From Paracoccaceae bacterium (GTDB taxonomy: Bacteria > Pseudomonadota > Alphaproteobacteria > Rhodobacterales > Rhodobacteraceae): 64,000 nt of DNA. The DNA lies in the NCBI GenBank assembly GCA_027489355.1, contig JAIXZY010000003.1, positions 1 through 64,000 of the forward strand. The letters run 5' to 3'. The translations under genes were made by a program, and so were the position numbers. The notes beneath the pieces are model-generated. The model saw only the letters and a list, made by a program, of their open reading frames with translations. It did no database searches and had not been told where the DNA came from. Shown in pieces: positions 28,058 through 39,381 of the stretch (position 1 is the first letter of the stretch; each line of letters starts with the position of its first letter).

Positions 28058-28083
28058 GGACGGGGCACCTGAAAGCCCCGTCC
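28058..28083 (-). terminator. Hairpin downstream of gdhA
   Basis: GGACGGGGC-N8-GCCCCGTCC, a 9-bp perfect stem, 24 bases past the gdhA stop. There is no T tract. Confidence 0.5.
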
Positions 28084-28106
28084 GTATCGCGGTAGTCAGT
28101 GCCGGA

Positions 28107-29696
<1,590 letters not shown>

Positions 29697-29718
29697 TCAA
29701 GTCACGAAGGGAGGCCCC

Positions 29719-30948
29719 ATGCGCCGCGTCGTCATCACCGGGATCGGGATCGTCTCGTCCATCGGCAATTCCGCCGCCGAGGTCGAAGCCAATCTGCGCG
29801 CCGGGAAATCCGGCATCGTCTTCGCGCCGGACTATGCCGAACACGGCTTCCGCTGCCGCGTCCACGGCCAGCCCAACATCGTGCTGGAGGACCACATCGA
29901 CAAGCGCGACCTGCGCTTCATGGGCGATGGCGCGGCCTATACCTTCATCGCGATGGACCAGGCGGTGAAGGACTCCGGCCTGTCGGACGCCGACATCTCG
30001 AACGACCGCACCGGGATCATCGTGGGGTCCGGCGGGCCATCGACGAAGTCGTTCTTCAAGGCCCACAACATCGTGCGCGAAACCGGCAGCCCGAAGCGCA
30101 TCGGCCCCTTCGGCGTGACCAAGGGCATGTCGTCCACCGTCTCGGCCTGCCTGGCGACGCCCTTCAAGATCAAGGGCGTGAACTACTCGATCACCTCGGC
30201 CTGCTCGACCTCGGCGCATTGCATCGGTAACGGGACAGAGCTGATCCAGATGGGCAAGCAGGATGTGGTCTTCGCCGGCGGCGGCGAGGAGCTGGACTGG
30301 ACGCTTTCCTGCCTGTTCGACGCGATGGGTGCGATGTCGTCCAAGTACAACGACACCCCGGACCGCGCCTCGCGCACCTATGACGCCAACCGCGACGGCT
30401 TTGTCATCGCGGGCGGCGGCGGGATCGTGGTGCTGGAAGAACTGGAGCACGCCCTTGCGCGCGGTGCCAAGATCTATGCCGAGGTCACCGGCTATGGCGC
30501 GACATCGGACGGCTACGACATGGTCGCCCCCTCGGGCGAAGGCGGTGAGCGTGCCATGCGTCTGGCGCTGTCCACCCTGCCCCAGGGCCGGAAGATCGAC
30601 TACATCAACAGCCACGGCACCAGCACGATGGTCGGCGACGTGACCGAGGTCGAGGCGATCCGCCGCGTCTTCGGTCAGGGCTCCACCCCGCCGATCGCCT
30701 CCACCAAATCGCTGACCGGCCACTGCCTGGGCGGCGCGGGCGTGTGGGAGGCGATCTACTCGTTGCTGATGATGAACGGCAACTTCATCGCGGCCTCGGC
30801 CAACGTCGAGACGCTGGACCCCGCGCTGGACCCGTCCGAGATCGTCACGACCATGCGCGACAACGTGCAGATCGACTCGGTCCTGTCGAACAGCTTCGGC
30901 TTCGGCGGCACCAACGCCACGCTCGTCATGTCCAAATACCTCGGGTAA
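29719..30948 (+). CDS. fabB: Beta-ketoacyl-ACP synthase I
   Basis: Elongates acyl-ACP, including the unsaturated intermediates from FabA. The Cys-His-His triad is in [22 protein letters not shown] and [12 protein letters not shown]. The 409 residues fit FabB. ATG 29719 has AAGGGAGG upstream. fabI follows after six bases. Confidence 0.95.
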   Translation: MRRVVITGIGIVSSIGNSAAEVEANLRAGKSGIVFAPDYAEHGFRCRVHGQPNIVLEDHIDKRDLRFMGDGAAYTFIAMDQAVKDSGLSDADISNDRTGIIVGSGGPSTKSFFKAHNIVRETGSPKRIGPFGVTKGMSSTVSACLATPFKIKGVNYSITSACSTSAHCIGNGTELIQMGKQDVVFAGGGEELDWTLSCLFDAMGAMSSKYNDTPDRASRTYDANRDGFVIAGGGGIVVLEELEHALARGAKIYAEVTGYGATSDGYDMVAPSGEGGERAMRLALSTLPQGRKIDYINSHGTSTMVGDVTEVEAIRRVFGQGSTPPIASTKSLTGHCLGGAGVWEAIYSLLMMNGNFIAASANVETLDPALDPSEIVTTMRDNVQIDSVLSNSFGFGGTNATLVMSKYLG

Positions 30949-30954
30949 CGCATC

Positions 30955-31743
30955 ATGGCCGAACTGATGAAGGGCAAGCGCGGGCTTGTCATGGGCGTGG
31001 CGAACGACCGTTCGATCGCCTGGGGCATCGCCTCGGCGCTGGCCTCGGAAGGCGCGGACCTGGCGTTCAGCTATCAGGGCGAGGCCTTCGGCAAGCGGGT
31101 GCAGCCGCTGGCGGCCTCGGTCGGGTCGGACTTCCTGATCGACGTGGACGTCACGAACGAGGACAGCCTGGACGCCTGCTTTGCCGAGGTCGGCCGCCGC
31201 TGGGGCAGTCTGGACTTCGTGGTCCACGCCATCGCCTTTTCCGACAAGAATGAGCTGACGGGCCGCTTCATCAACACCACCAAGGGCAACTTCCTGAATT
31301 CGCTGAACATCTCGTGCTTCAGCTTCATCGACGTGGCCCGCCGTGCCGAACCGCTGATGCCGGACGGCGGCACGCTGCTGACCCTGACCTTCCAGGGGTC
31401 GAACCGCATCTCGCCGAACTACAACGTGATGGGCGTCGCCAAGGCCGCGCTGGAATCGGCCACCCGCTACCTGGCCAACGACCTTGGTCCGCAGAAGATC
31501 CGGGTCAACGCGATCTCGCCCGGTCCGATGAAGACGCTGGCAGGATCGGCTATCGGCGGCGCCCGGGCCACCTTCCGCCACACCGAGGAAAACGCCCCGC
31601 TCCGCGCCAATGCCACGCTTGAGGCCATCGGCGGGACGGCGGTCTGGCTATGCTCGGACTACGGGGCCTGCACGACGGGCGAGATCATCCACGTCGACGG
31701 TGGCTACCACGCACTTGGCTTCCCGCAGGCCGAGAACCTGTAG
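30955..31743 (+). CDS. fabI: Enoyl-ACP reductase
   Basis: NADH-dependent last step of fatty acid elongation, 262 residues. The divergent SDR nucleotide motif is GVANDRSIAWGIA; the catalytic pair is in the YNVMGVAK motif (Tyr-x6-Lys); the SDR Pro-Gly is in NAISPGPMKTLAG. It is co-transcribed with fabB. Confidence 0.95.
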   Translation: MAELMKGKRGLVMGVANDRSIAWGIASALASEGADLAFSYQGEAFGKRVQPLAASVGSDFLIDVDVTNEDSLDACFAEVGRRWGSLDFVVHAIAFSDKNELTGRFINTTKGNFLNSLNISCFSFIDVARRAEPLMPDGGTLLTLTFQGSNRISPNYNVMGVAKAALESATRYLANDLGPQKIRVNAISPGPMKTLAGSAIGGARATFRHTEENAPLRANATLEAIGGTAVWLCSDYGACTTGEIIHVDGGYHALGFPQAENL

Positions 31744-31839
31744 GACGCAGCGCCCCGCCACCGCTCCTTCACGCAAGAGTCACGCCTGCACGGCGCAACC
31801 GCGCCTTCCGATCACGTCCGACTGTCAGGGAGGAGGGAC

Positions 31840-31913
31840 TGGAGCGGGCGGCGGGAATCGAACCCGCGTCTCCTGCTTGGAAGGCAGGGGTCTTACCATT
31901 ACACAACGCCCGC
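31840..31913 (-). tRNA. tRNA-Gly(TCC)
   Basis: Folds as a 74-base cloverleaf with encoded CCA. The acceptor is GCGGGCG/CGCCCGC, the anticodon stem is CCTGC/GCAGG around the loop CTTCCAA, and the T arm is CGGGTTCGATTCCCG. Anticodon TCC reads GGA glycine codons. Confidence 0.95.
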
Positions 31914-31985
31914 GTTGCTGTTGCTAGGTATGCGGAGCCGAAGGGATCGTCAAGAAGGAAGCCCAAGGTAGCTCTGATTGCGGCG

Positions 31986-32330
31986 TCAGGGCAGAAGTTT
32001 GTCGCTGACCTGAAGCTGGCCCGTTGCCGCCAAAGCAGCAAAGCCTCCATCAACTTCGTAGACCTGACTCAGACCCCTTGAAACCAGGGCCTCGACAAGT
32101 GGCGTCGTTCCCGCCACCGAGCCGCAGAAGAGAACGATCGAAGCCTGCCCCGGTCGCAAGCGCCCTGCAAGCACGTCGACTGCCAGAGCCTTCGGCACTA
32201 CGACCGCTTCAGCAATCTCTCCATTGCGGGCGCGGCCGGCCGGAGATCGAACATCCACCAGGACGGCTCCGTTTCGCCATGCCGTTATGGCGTCGTCCGC
32301 TTGAATCCGGGAGGTGGTTGGCGTCGTCAT
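31986..32330 (-). CDS. Rhodanese-domain sulfurtransferase
   Basis: A single-domain rhodanese of 114 residues. The domain starts with VLVDVRSPAGRARNGEI, and the active-site Cys is in VLFCGSVAGTTP. No signal peptide, so cytoplasmic. The ATGA overlap with the upstream LLM monooxygenase makes it the last gene of the organosulfur operon. It could carry or detoxify sulfane sulfur released by the pathway; the donor is unknown. Confidence 0.85.
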   Translation of the reverse strand: MTTPTTSRIQADDAITAWRNGAVLVDVRSPAGRARNGEIAEAVVVPKALAVDVLAGRLRPGQASIVLFCGSVAGTTPLVEALVSRGLSQVYEVDGGFAALAATGQLQVSDKLLP

Positions 32331-33382
32331 GTCATCGTTACCTTTTCTTGGTGGGCGTGGCTGGAGGATTGTTGATTTCCTGCGCTGCGGGTGACAGCGG
32401 GGAAAAGACTGGTCAGCGTCTCGACGATGTGGACGTAGTCGTCGTGCGGGAAGTCGTAGGGAAGCTCGATCCGGAACTCGGTCGTGTCCCGGGCTATCGG
32501 GTCGCGCGCGAGGGTCTCTGCGATCTGGTCGAGGGAACCGATGATGTCCGGCGCGAAGAGCGTCCGTTTCAGGCCCTGGGGCGCCAGTGTCCGAAGGGTG
32601 CGAGCTGCGACGAAATCGCGGTAGCGCCGACGGGTCGCGGCATCGGCGCCGTCGAGCGGCAGGATGACACGGCCAAGTCCAACGCGGGGCGTGCCGGGTC
32701 CGGCCCAGGACGCGCGGAACTGGCGGATCAGCCCGGCCTGCGCGGTCAGGAAGTCGTTCGTCGTCTCGCCGGTCACGATATTGCCGGTCAGGAAATGCCA
32801 GCCGTTCCGCCCGGCCCAGTCGGCCGATTTCAGCGAGCCGCCACCGTACCAGAGCCTCTCGGTCAGCCCCTTGGCGATGGGTTGCAGGCGCGGGACCTGG
32901 GCGCCCGCGGCATTGCCGGCGATGGCGGCGTCAGACAGCGGCTCGGACCGCAAGGCGCGCGCCAGCCGCTCCGCCCGGACATGTCCGTAATCGACCTGCG
33001 TTGGATCGCCGTCGTACAGAAGGTCGCCGAGAAGCGCGCCGAATTGTGGCGGATTGGCCGAGACGCCGATATTCAGCCGACCGCGCGACAACACGTCCAC
33101 GGTGGCGAGGTCTTCGGCCAAGCGAAATGGATTTTCATAGCCGAGCGGGATCACGGCCGTGCCGAGACCGATGCGATGCGTGCGCTGGCTGGCGGCGGCA
33201 AGGAAGACGGCAGCAGACGAGACCCCGCGTTCCAGATGCCGCTGGCGGACCCAGGCGCTGTGGTAGCCAAGCGCCTCGCCTCGGGCGATGAGGTCGAGCG
33301 TCGCCTCGATCCCGGTCAGGGGGTCGTCCTCGGCGAAGTTGCCGGGGATCAGGAAGCCGACATGGGTGAAATGCTGGGTCAT
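32327..33382 (-). CDS. LLM-class flavin-dependent monooxygenase
   Basis: A 351-residue bacterial-luciferase-like TIM barrel. It has the N-terminal GFLIPGNFAEDDP, GLGTAVIPLGYENPFRLAEDL and the family phrase LSRGRLNIGVSANPP. It uses FMNH2 supplied by a separate reductase. It is the third LLM gene of the operon, downstream of the binding protein and a strong hairpin. It probably oxidises a sulfur compound or an acylated derivative; the substrate is inferred from neighbours only. Confidence 0.85.
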   Translation of the reverse strand: MTQHFTHVGFLIPGNFAEDDPLTGIEATLDLIARGEALGYHSAWVRQRHLERGVSSAAVFLAAASQRTHRIGLGTAVIPLGYENPFRLAEDLATVDVLSRGRLNIGVSANPPQFGALLGDLLYDGDPTQVDYGHVRAERLARALRSEPLSDAAIAGNAAGAQVPRLQPIAKGLTERLWYGGGSLKSADWAGRNGWHFLTGNIVTGETTNDFLTAQAGLIRQFRASWAGPGTPRVGLGRVILPLDGADAATRRRYRDFVAARTLRTLAPQGLKRTLFAPDIIGSLDQIAETLARDPIARDTTEFRIELPYDFPHDDYVHIVETLTSLFPAVTRSAGNQQSSSHAHQEKVTMT

Positions 33383-33400
33383 GGCTGTGTCCTGGGAAGG

Positions 33401-33430
33401 ACCCCCGGCGGGGGAGCAGCCGCCGGGGGT
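33401..33430 (-). terminator. Strong hairpin between binding protein and LLM genes
   Basis: ACCCCCGGCGG-N8-CCGCCGGGGGT, an 11-bp perfect GC stem directly after the binding-protein stop. Such intercistronic hairpins commonly stabilise binding-protein mRNA and reduce read-through. There is no T tract. Confidence 0.5.
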
Positions 33431-33439
33431 GTTCGCCTG

Positions 33440-34363
33440 TCAGGGCTTCGGCAGGCCAGGCGGGTTGGTCTTCGACTCGGTCACCGCTTCGGACTCGATG
33501 CCCCAGCGGGCCAGCACCTTGCCGTAAGCGCCCGCCGCGATCTGGGCATTCAGCGCGGTGGTAATCGCATCCGCAAAGCCGGAATCCTTCCGGGTCACCA
33601 CGGCGATCTCGGCAGTCTGCGGATAGCCCCCCGAGAACTGCCCCAGAAGCTTCCGGTCCGCCTTGATCGAGTTCTTGAAGGCCTCGGCAGCGTTCGGACC
33701 GAAATAGGCGTCGGCCCGGCCCGAGAACAGCGCGAGGTCGCGCGCGGCCTCGTCATCGAAATAGAGAAGTTCGGTCGGTGCCAAGCCGGCCGCCTCGTTC
33801 TCCTTGATCCAGTTCAGAAGGATCTGTTCCTGGTTGGTGCCCGAGCCGACGATGATCTTCAGCCCCGCGATGTCCTTGGCAGCCTCGATCTTTTCCAGCT
33901 TGCTGTCCTTGGGCGCGTAGAAGCCCAGCAGGTCCTGGCGGTAGGTGGAGAAATCGTATTTCTCTTTCCGCTCTTCGGTCACGGTCACGTTGGAGATCAC
34001 CGCGTCATACTTGCCGCTGGTGATGCCAAGCGGCCAGTCGGCCCAGGCGACGGCGACGATCTGCAGCTCAAGGCCAAGGCTGTCGGCCACCAGCTGCGCG
34101 ATATCGGGCTCGGCCCCGACGGGGGTGGCGTTGTCCGTGGCGTAGACGCCGAAGGGAAGCTGCCAGGGATTGGTGGCAACCGTCAGCTTGCCGGGGGTGA
34201 CGAAGGTGAAATCCTTCGGGATCAGGTCGATGGCCGCCTGCACCTTCTCGGCCCGGACGCGGTCGGGCTGTTCGGGAGACAGGTCCGGCTCGGCGGCGAA
34301 GGCTGGGAGGGCAAGAAGGCTGGCGGCAAGGCCGAATGCCAGGGATCGAAGGGTGGTCTGCAT
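33440..34363 (-). CDS. Polar amino acid ABC transporter, periplasmic binding protein
   Basis: A 307-residue family-3 solute-binding protein. A Sec signal peptide ends at PAFAAE. The mature chain has LTVATNPWQLPFGVY, VGAEPDIAQLVADSLG and VISNVTVTEERKEKYDFS, typical of amino acid and cystine binders (FliY/TcyJ/TcyK). It is encoded just after its permease-ATPase gene. I infer cystine or an S-substituted cysteine as ligand. Confidence 0.88.
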   Translation of the reverse strand: MQTTLRSLAFGLAASLLALPAFAAEPDLSPEQPDRVRAEKVQAAIDLIPKDFTFVTPGKLTVATNPWQLPFGVYATDNATPVGAEPDIAQLVADSLGLELQIVAVAWADWPLGITSGKYDAVISNVTVTEERKEKYDFSTYRQDLLGFYAPKDSKLEKIEAAKDIAGLKIIVGSGTNQEQILLNWIKENEAAGLAPTELLYFDDEAARDLALFSGRADAYFGPNAAEAFKNSIKADRKLLGQFSGGYPQTAEIAVVTRKDSGFADAITTALNAQIAAGAYGKVLARWGIESEAVTESKTNPPGLPKP

Positions 34364-34465
34364 GATCTTTTCCTTTGGTTGCAGCGGGGTGCCGGACCCC
34401 GGCCGCTGCGCGGGGAGGAGCGCAGCGATCGCGGTCAGGCGGGTCGAGGGGGGAACGGCCGGGGG

Positions 34466-36244
34466 TTACAGCACCTTGGCCAGGAACTCTGCCGTTCGGG
34501 GGTGGTCTGGACGGTTGAACACCTTTTCGGGGGTGCCGACCTCCAGGATGCGGCCCTGTTCCATGAAGACGACACGGTCGGCGACTTCACGGGCAAAGCC
34601 GATTTCGTGGGTGACGATGATCAGGGTGGTGCCGGATTTCGCCAGTTCCTTGATCACGTCGAGGACTTCGTTTACCAGCTCGGGGTCCAGCGCCGAGGTG
34701 GGTTCGTCGAAGAGAAGGACCTTGGGCTTCAGCGCCAGGGTGCGGGCGATGGCCACACGCTGTTGCTGGCCGCCGGACAGCTGGCGGGGATAGGCGGCCG
34801 CCTTGTCCGAGAGGCCGACCCGGGCCAGCAGGTCCTGTGCCAGCGCGATGGCATCCTCACGCCTTTGGCCACGGACAGCGATCGGGGCCTCGATGATGTT
34901 CTCCAGCACGGTCAGGTGCGGGAACAGGTTGAAGGACTGGAACACCATGCCCACGTCCACCCGCTTGCGGCGGATTTCCGGTTCCTTCAGCTCATAGAGA
35001 GTCGATCCCTCGCGGCGGTAGCCGACGGGCTGGCCGTCGATCTGGATCAGACCTTCGTCGGCCCGCTCCAGATGGTTGATCGTGCGTAGCAGCGTCGACT
35101 TGCCCGAACCGGACTGCCCCAGGATCGCGGTGACCGAGCCCGAGGGGAAGTCGAGCGTCACGTTGTCCATCACCCGGTTCGCCCCAAAGGATTTGCCCAG
35201 GTTACGGATCGACACCGCCCCGCCCTTCGGCAGCTTGCCCGACCAGCTTTGCGCACCGACCCGGGGGGCTGCAGCAACAGCGGCCTGTTGCGCGACATCC
35301 CTGGCGAGCGTCCTGGGGAAGAGCCCCGCCCAATCCAGCGCGCGGCGCAGGGGATCGGGCGGCAGCGTCCGCAGTGCGCCCCGGGCATAGTACCGCTCGA
35401 CATAGTACTGGACGACCGACAGGACCGAGAGGATCACCACATACCAGATGGTCGCGACCATCAGGAGGGGGATGACCTCGAGGTTGCGGCGGTAGATGAT
35501 CTGGATCGTGTAGAAGAGTTCCGGCAGGGCGAGGATGTAGACGACCGAAGTGCCCTTCGCGAGGCCGATGATCTCGTTGAACGCGGTCGGCAGGATCGCC
35601 CGCATCGCCTGCGGCAGGACGATCCGCCGCGACTCGCGCCCCTTCGGCAAGCCAAGGGCCGCCGCCGCCTCATGCTGGCCCTGGTCGACCGACAGGATGC
35701 CGCCCCGGATCATCTCGGCACTGAAGGCGCCCATGTTGAGGGTGAGGCCGATCACGGCGGCCATGAAGGGCGTGATGGTCTGGGTGGTCGGGAAGCTCAG
35801 GAACTCGATGCCGGTGAAGGGCACGCCGAGGGTGATCGTCTCGTACAGGTAGCCGAGGTTGTTGATGAGAAGGAGAAGCACGATCAGCGGGATCGACCGG
35901 AAAAGCCAGACGAACCCCCAGGACAGCGCCGAGAGGAGCGGTGAGGACGACACGCGGGCAAGGGCGAGCACCGTGCCAAGTGCAAATCCGCAGGCCGCAC
36001 CAAGGAGGGTGAGGAGAAGGGTCCGCCCGAGGCCCGCCAGGACTGCCGGGTCGAAGAACCACTCGGCGAATACGTCCCAGCCCCAGCGCGGATTGCCAAG
36101 GACGGAGTTCAGCACCGCCGCCAAGACGACGATGCCGAAGATCGTGCCCGCGGTCCGCGCGTGATGGCGGGCCGGGACGATGCGAAAGCGTTCCGGCTCG
36201 CTGCGCGCGCCCTGGTGCAGGATGACATCGGGGCTGCTGGTCAT
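34466..36244 (-). CDS. Fused amino acid ABC transporter permease-ATPase
   Basis: One 592-residue protein. Residues about 1-290 form a HisM/GlnP-type permease with about five spans ([41 protein letters not shown] is the EAA loop). A 50-residue Ala-rich linker follows, then a full ATPase (Walker [10 protein letters not shown], signature LSGGQQQRV, Walker [12 protein letters not shown]). Usually these are two genes. ATG 36244 overlaps the acetyltransferase stop. As a dimer it would form a complete importer with the binding protein at 33440. Confidence 0.9.
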   Translation of the reverse strand: MTSSPDVILHQGARSEPERFRIVPARHHARTAGTIFGIVVLAAVLNSVLGNPRWGWDVFAEWFFDPAVLAGLGRTLLLTLLGAACGFALGTVLALARVSSSPLLSALSWGFVWLFRSIPLIVLLLLINNLGYLYETITLGVPFTGIEFLSFPTTQTITPFMAAVIGLTLNMGAFSAEMIRGGILSVDQGQHEAAAALGLPKGRESRRIVLPQAMRAILPTAFNEIIGLAKGTSVVYILALPELFYTIQIIYRRNLEVIPLLMVATIWYVVILSVLSVVQYYVERYYARGALRTLPPDPLRRALDWAGLFPRTLARDVAQQAAVAAAPRVGAQSWSGKLPKGGAVSIRNLGKSFGANRVMDNVTLDFPSGSVTAILGQSGSGKSTLLRTINHLERADEGLIQIDGQPVGYRREGSTLYELKEPEIRRKRVDVGMVFQSFNLFPHLTVLENIIEAPIAVRGQRREDAIALAQDLLARVGLSDKAAAYPRQLSGGQQQRVAIARTLALKPKVLLFDEPTSALDPELVNEVLDVIKELAKSGTTLIIVTHEIGFAREVADRVVFMEQGRILEVGTPEKVFNRPDHPRTAEFLAKVL

Positions 36245-36846
36245 CGGACATGGCCTTCCAGATGGACGTGATGCGAGATCTGATGCGCGGGGTTGGGCCT
36301 CAGCTCTGGCGGAAGCTCGCCCGGCACGCGGAGCGGGGTCGTCCCGGGCCGCCCCGCCAGCCGCCCGATGTGCTTTTCGAAAGGCAGAGTCAGGTAAAGC
36401 TCGGGGTCGACGCCGGGGTCGAAGAGCGGGCGGTAGCCGAGGCCCAGGTAAAGTCCCACGGCCTCGGGCTGGCGGAAGCCGGTGGTCAGGTAGACGCGGG
36501 TATAGCCCTGCGCGGCGGCGCGGTGTTCCAGCGCCCAGACCACCTGTTTCGCAAGGCCCTGACGGCGGTAGCTGCCGTCGGTCCAGATCCGCTTGACCTC
36601 GGCAGTACCGGGGTCGGAGTGGCGCATGAAGGCCCCACCGGCGATGGTGGCCACGCCGCGCTTGAGCAAGATGAAGGCACCACTGGGCGGCTGGAACGCC
36701 TCGGGCGGATAGCGGTAAAGCTCGGCCTTGGCGCCTTCGGGGTTGAAGCGGGTCCCGTAGCGGCTGTCGTATTCGCGGATCAGGTCCTGCACCAGCGGGG
36801 CGGCTTCGGGCGCGGTGGGCGAGCTGTCGATGATCAGGTCGGTCAC
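36241..36846 (-). CDS. GNAT N-acetyltransferase
   Basis: A 201-residue acetyltransferase. The acetyl-CoA site is in [18 protein letters not shown], and the C-terminal part has [12 protein letters not shown]. The GTG start at 36846 overlaps the M20 gene's stop (GTGA), and its own stop overlaps the transporter's start. By analogy with Bacillus SnaA it may N-acetylate S-alkylcysteines after uptake; this is inference from the operon. Confidence 0.82.
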   Translation of the reverse strand: MTDLIIDSSPTAPEAAPLVQDLIREYDSRYGTRFNPEGAKAELYRYPPEAFQPPSGAFILLKRGVATIAGGAFMRHSDPGTAEVKRIWTDGSYRRQGLAKQVVWALEHRAAAQGYTRVYLTTGFRQPEAVGLYLGLGYRPLFDPGVDPELYLTLPFEKHIGRLAGRPGTTPLRVPGELPPELRPNPAHQISHHVHLEGHVR

Positions 36847-38033
36847 GCGGTCTCTCCATTCAGGAAACGCTCGGCCAGCCGCACCCACAGGGTGGCGGCC
36901 GGGGCGAGGATGGCGTCGTTGAAGCGGTAGTCGGGGCTGTGCAGCGGCGCGCCGGGGCCGTTGCCCAGGATCAGGAAGGCGCCGGGGCGTTCGGTCAGGA
37001 AGAAGGCAAAATCCTCGCTGGCCATGCGGGGGGCGAAGTCGGGGATCAGGGCGGCGGGGCCGAAGGTGTCCTCGACGACGGCGCGGGCAAGGGCAGCCTC
37101 CTGCGGATGGTTCACCACCGCCGGAAAGCCACGCCGAAACTCGGCCTCGGCGGTCGCGCCGTAGCCTTCCGCGACAGAGCGGAGGAGCGCGGGCACCCGG
37201 TCGCCCAGGCGGTCGCGCACCTCGGCGCTAAAGCTGCGAAGGGTGAGCCTGGCTTCGGCTTGGTCGGGGATGACATTCGATGCCTCGCCGCCCCGGATCG
37301 AGCCCACGGTAACGACGGCGGCTTCCAAGGGGTCGATGTTGCGGGCGACGACGGATTGCAGTGCCGTGATCGCGCCGGAAAGCGCCACGATGGGGTCGAC
37401 CGTGTCCTGCGGCATGGCGCCGTGGCCACCCTTGCCGCGTACCGTCAGGTTCACCTGGTCAACGGCAGCCATGACCGGGCCAGGACGGATGCCCCAAGCC
37501 CCGGCGGGCAGGCCCGGCCAGTTGTGCAGCCCGAAGATTGCATCCACCGGGAAACGGTCGAAAAGCCCGTCCTCCAGCATCGCGCGGGCGCCGTGGCCGA
37601 TCTCTTCGGCGGGCTGGAAAATCAGCGTCAAGGTCCCCCGGAAGCTGCGGGTCCGCGCCAGATGCCGCGCGGCGGCCAGGAGGATCGCCGTGTGCCCGTC
37701 ATGCCCGCAGGCGTGCATCACGCCCGCCACCTGCGAGACCGGACCGTCGTGTGGCGTCTCATGGATCGGCAGCGCGTCGAAATCTGCCCTCAGGCCCAGC
37801 GATTTGCCCGGCCCAGCGACCAGACGCCCCACGACGCCATGCCCGCCGATGCCCGTCGTGACCTCATAGCCGTAGGCCGTCAGTTCCCGCGCGATCACCG
37901 CGGCCGTGCGCGCCTCCTCCCGGCTGAGTTCGGGGTGCCGGTGCAGGTCATGGCGCAGGGCGACGAAGTCACCGATGCCCGCCGTCAGCGCGGGGATCGG
38001 GCCAGCGGCGGTGATGGGGGCGAGATGGGTCAT
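36843..38033 (-). CDS. M20 family amidohydrolase/deacetylase
   Basis: A 396-residue zinc peptidase-fold amidohydrolase of the hippurate/N-acyl-amino-acid hydrolase group. Motifs are [31 protein letters not shown] and HNWPGLPAG. It could remove the acetyl group from N-acetylcysteine, like SndB/SndA in Bacillus. ATG 38033 or GTG 38036 overlaps the upstream LLM stop. Confidence 0.87.
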   Translation of the reverse strand: MTHLAPITAAGPIPALTAGIGDFVALRHDLHRHPELSREEARTAAVIARELTAYGYEVTTGIGGHGVVGRLVAGPGKSLGLRADFDALPIHETPHDGPVSQVAGVMHACGHDGHTAILLAAARHLARTRSFRGTLTLIFQPAEEIGHGARAMLEDGLFDRFPVDAIFGLHNWPGLPAGAWGIRPGPVMAAVDQVNLTVRGKGGHGAMPQDTVDPIVALSGAITALQSVVARNIDPLEAAVVTVGSIRGGEASNVIPDQAEARLTLRSFSAEVRDRLGDRVPALLRSVAEGYGATAEAEFRRGFPAVVNHPQEAALARAVVEDTFGPAALIPDFAPRMASEDFAFFLTERPGAFLILGNGPGAPLHSPDYRFNDAILAPAATLWVRLAERFLNGETA

Positions 38034-39367
38034 CACTCGGCTGCCGTGCGGCTGCGGCGGGCGGCGACGTGGCGGCTTTCCTTGACGGGCAAGCCCAGAT
38101 GGTCGCGCAAGGTGGCCCCGGGCAGGTCGCGGCTGTAGCGGCCGCGTGCCTCAAGCTCCGGGACGACGAGGGTCACGAAATCCTCCAGCCCCTCGGCCTG
38201 GACCGAGAAGCCGAGGATGAAGCCGTCCGAGGCCCCGGCGTCGATCCAGCGGATGATCTCTTCGGCGACTTCGGCCCCGGTTCCGATGAAGTTCGGGCGG
38301 GGAGTGGCGACCTCAAGCGCGATCTGGCGCAGGGTCTTGCCGTGCCGGGCCGCGTCGACCTTGATCTTGTCTGTGGTGGATTGAAAGCTGTTGCGACCGA
38401 TGTCGCCGAGGTCGGGGAAGGGGCCGTCAAGGTCGTATTGGCTGAAATCGTGGTGGTCGAAGAACCGGCCCAGGTAAGCGAGCGCCTCGTCAATCGTCAG
38501 AAGGTTGCGGATGATGTCGTACTTGGCCTCTGCTTCCGCCCGCGTGCGTCCGACGATGGGGGCGATGCCGGGGAAGATCTTCACATCATCGCGGCTTCGC
38601 CCATGCGCCACTGCCGAATCCTTGACCTTGGCTGTGAAGGCCACCGTATCCGCCAGGCTGTCGGAATGGGTGAAGACGGCGTCGGCATATTTGCCCGCAA
38701 GCTGGATGCCTGCACCCGACGACCCGGCCTGGAAGATCACCGGCTGGCCTTGCGGCGACCGCCCGATGTTAAGCGGGCCCTCGACCTCGAAGAAGCGGCC
38801 CTTGTGGTTCAGGCGGTGGAACCCGGCAGGATCGAAGAACTGCCCCGTCTCTCGGTTGCGGACGAGGGCGCCTTCGTCCCAGCTGTCCCAAAGCCCCTGG
38901 GTCACCTGCAGGTATTCGTCGGCGATCTCATACCGCAGCGCATGGTCCGGATGCTGGCGCGAGTAGTTGCGGGCGGACCCTTCCAGGGGCGTCGTCACCA
39001 CGTTCCACCCCGCCCGCCCGCCCGAGATCAGGTCGAGCGAGGCGAATTGCCGCGCCACGGTGAAGGGGTCGGAGTAGGACGTGGAGACAGTACCGGCGAG
39101 GCCGATCTTGGTGGTGGCGATGGCCAGCGCAGAGAGGATCGTCAGCGGCTCGAACCGGTTCAGGAAATGCGGGATGGTCTTTTCGTTGATGTAGAGGCCG
39201 TCCGCGACAAAGCCGAAGGCGATGCCGTTCGCCTCGGCCTTCCTTGCAATGTCGATGATGAACCCAAGGTTGACCGAGGCATCGGCGGGCCCCGAGGGGT
39301 GCTTCCACGAATTCATGTGGCCGCCAGCCCCGTGCAGCATGATCCCGAAGGGAATGTGGTTTCGCAT
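38033..39367 (-). CDS. LLM monooxygenase, NtaA/SnaA/DszA subfamily
   Basis: A 444-residue flavin monooxygenase. It shows the subfamily phrases SWKHPSGPADASVNLGF, TVSTSYSDPFTVARQFASLD, GRAGWNVVTTPLEGSARNY and GQPVIFQAGSSGAGIQLA. Bacillus CmoJ/YtnJ, which splits C-S bonds of N-acetylated S-(2-succino)cysteine, belongs here. With the acetyltransferase and deacylase beside it, a similar role is likely. Confidence 0.9.
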   Translation of the reverse strand: MRNHIPFGIMLHGAGGHMNSWKHPSGPADASVNLGFIIDIARKAEANGIAFGFVADGLYINEKTIPHFLNRFEPLTILSALAIATTKIGLAGTVSTSYSDPFTVARQFASLDLISGGRAGWNVVTTPLEGSARNYSRQHPDHALRYEIADEYLQVTQGLWDSWDEGALVRNRETGQFFDPAGFHRLNHKGRFFEVEGPLNIGRSPQGQPVIFQAGSSGAGIQLAGKYADAVFTHSDSLADTVAFTAKVKDSAVAHGRSRDDVKIFPGIAPIVGRTRAEAEAKYDIIRNLLTIDEALAYLGRFFDHHDFSQYDLDGPFPDLGDIGRNSFQSTTDKIKVDAARHGKTLRQIALEVATPRPNFIGTGAEVAEEIIRWIDAGASDGFILGFSVQAEGLEDFVTLVVPELEARGRYSRDLPGATLRDHLGLPVKESRHVAARRSRTAAE

Positions 39368-39381
39368 GGTTCTGGTCCTTC

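Noticed and set aside
32024-35089. A 1021-codon open frame on the plus strand
   Set aside because: It runs antisense to rhodanese, LLM, binding-protein and ATPase genes that have clear family motifs. High GC makes such long shadow frames common.
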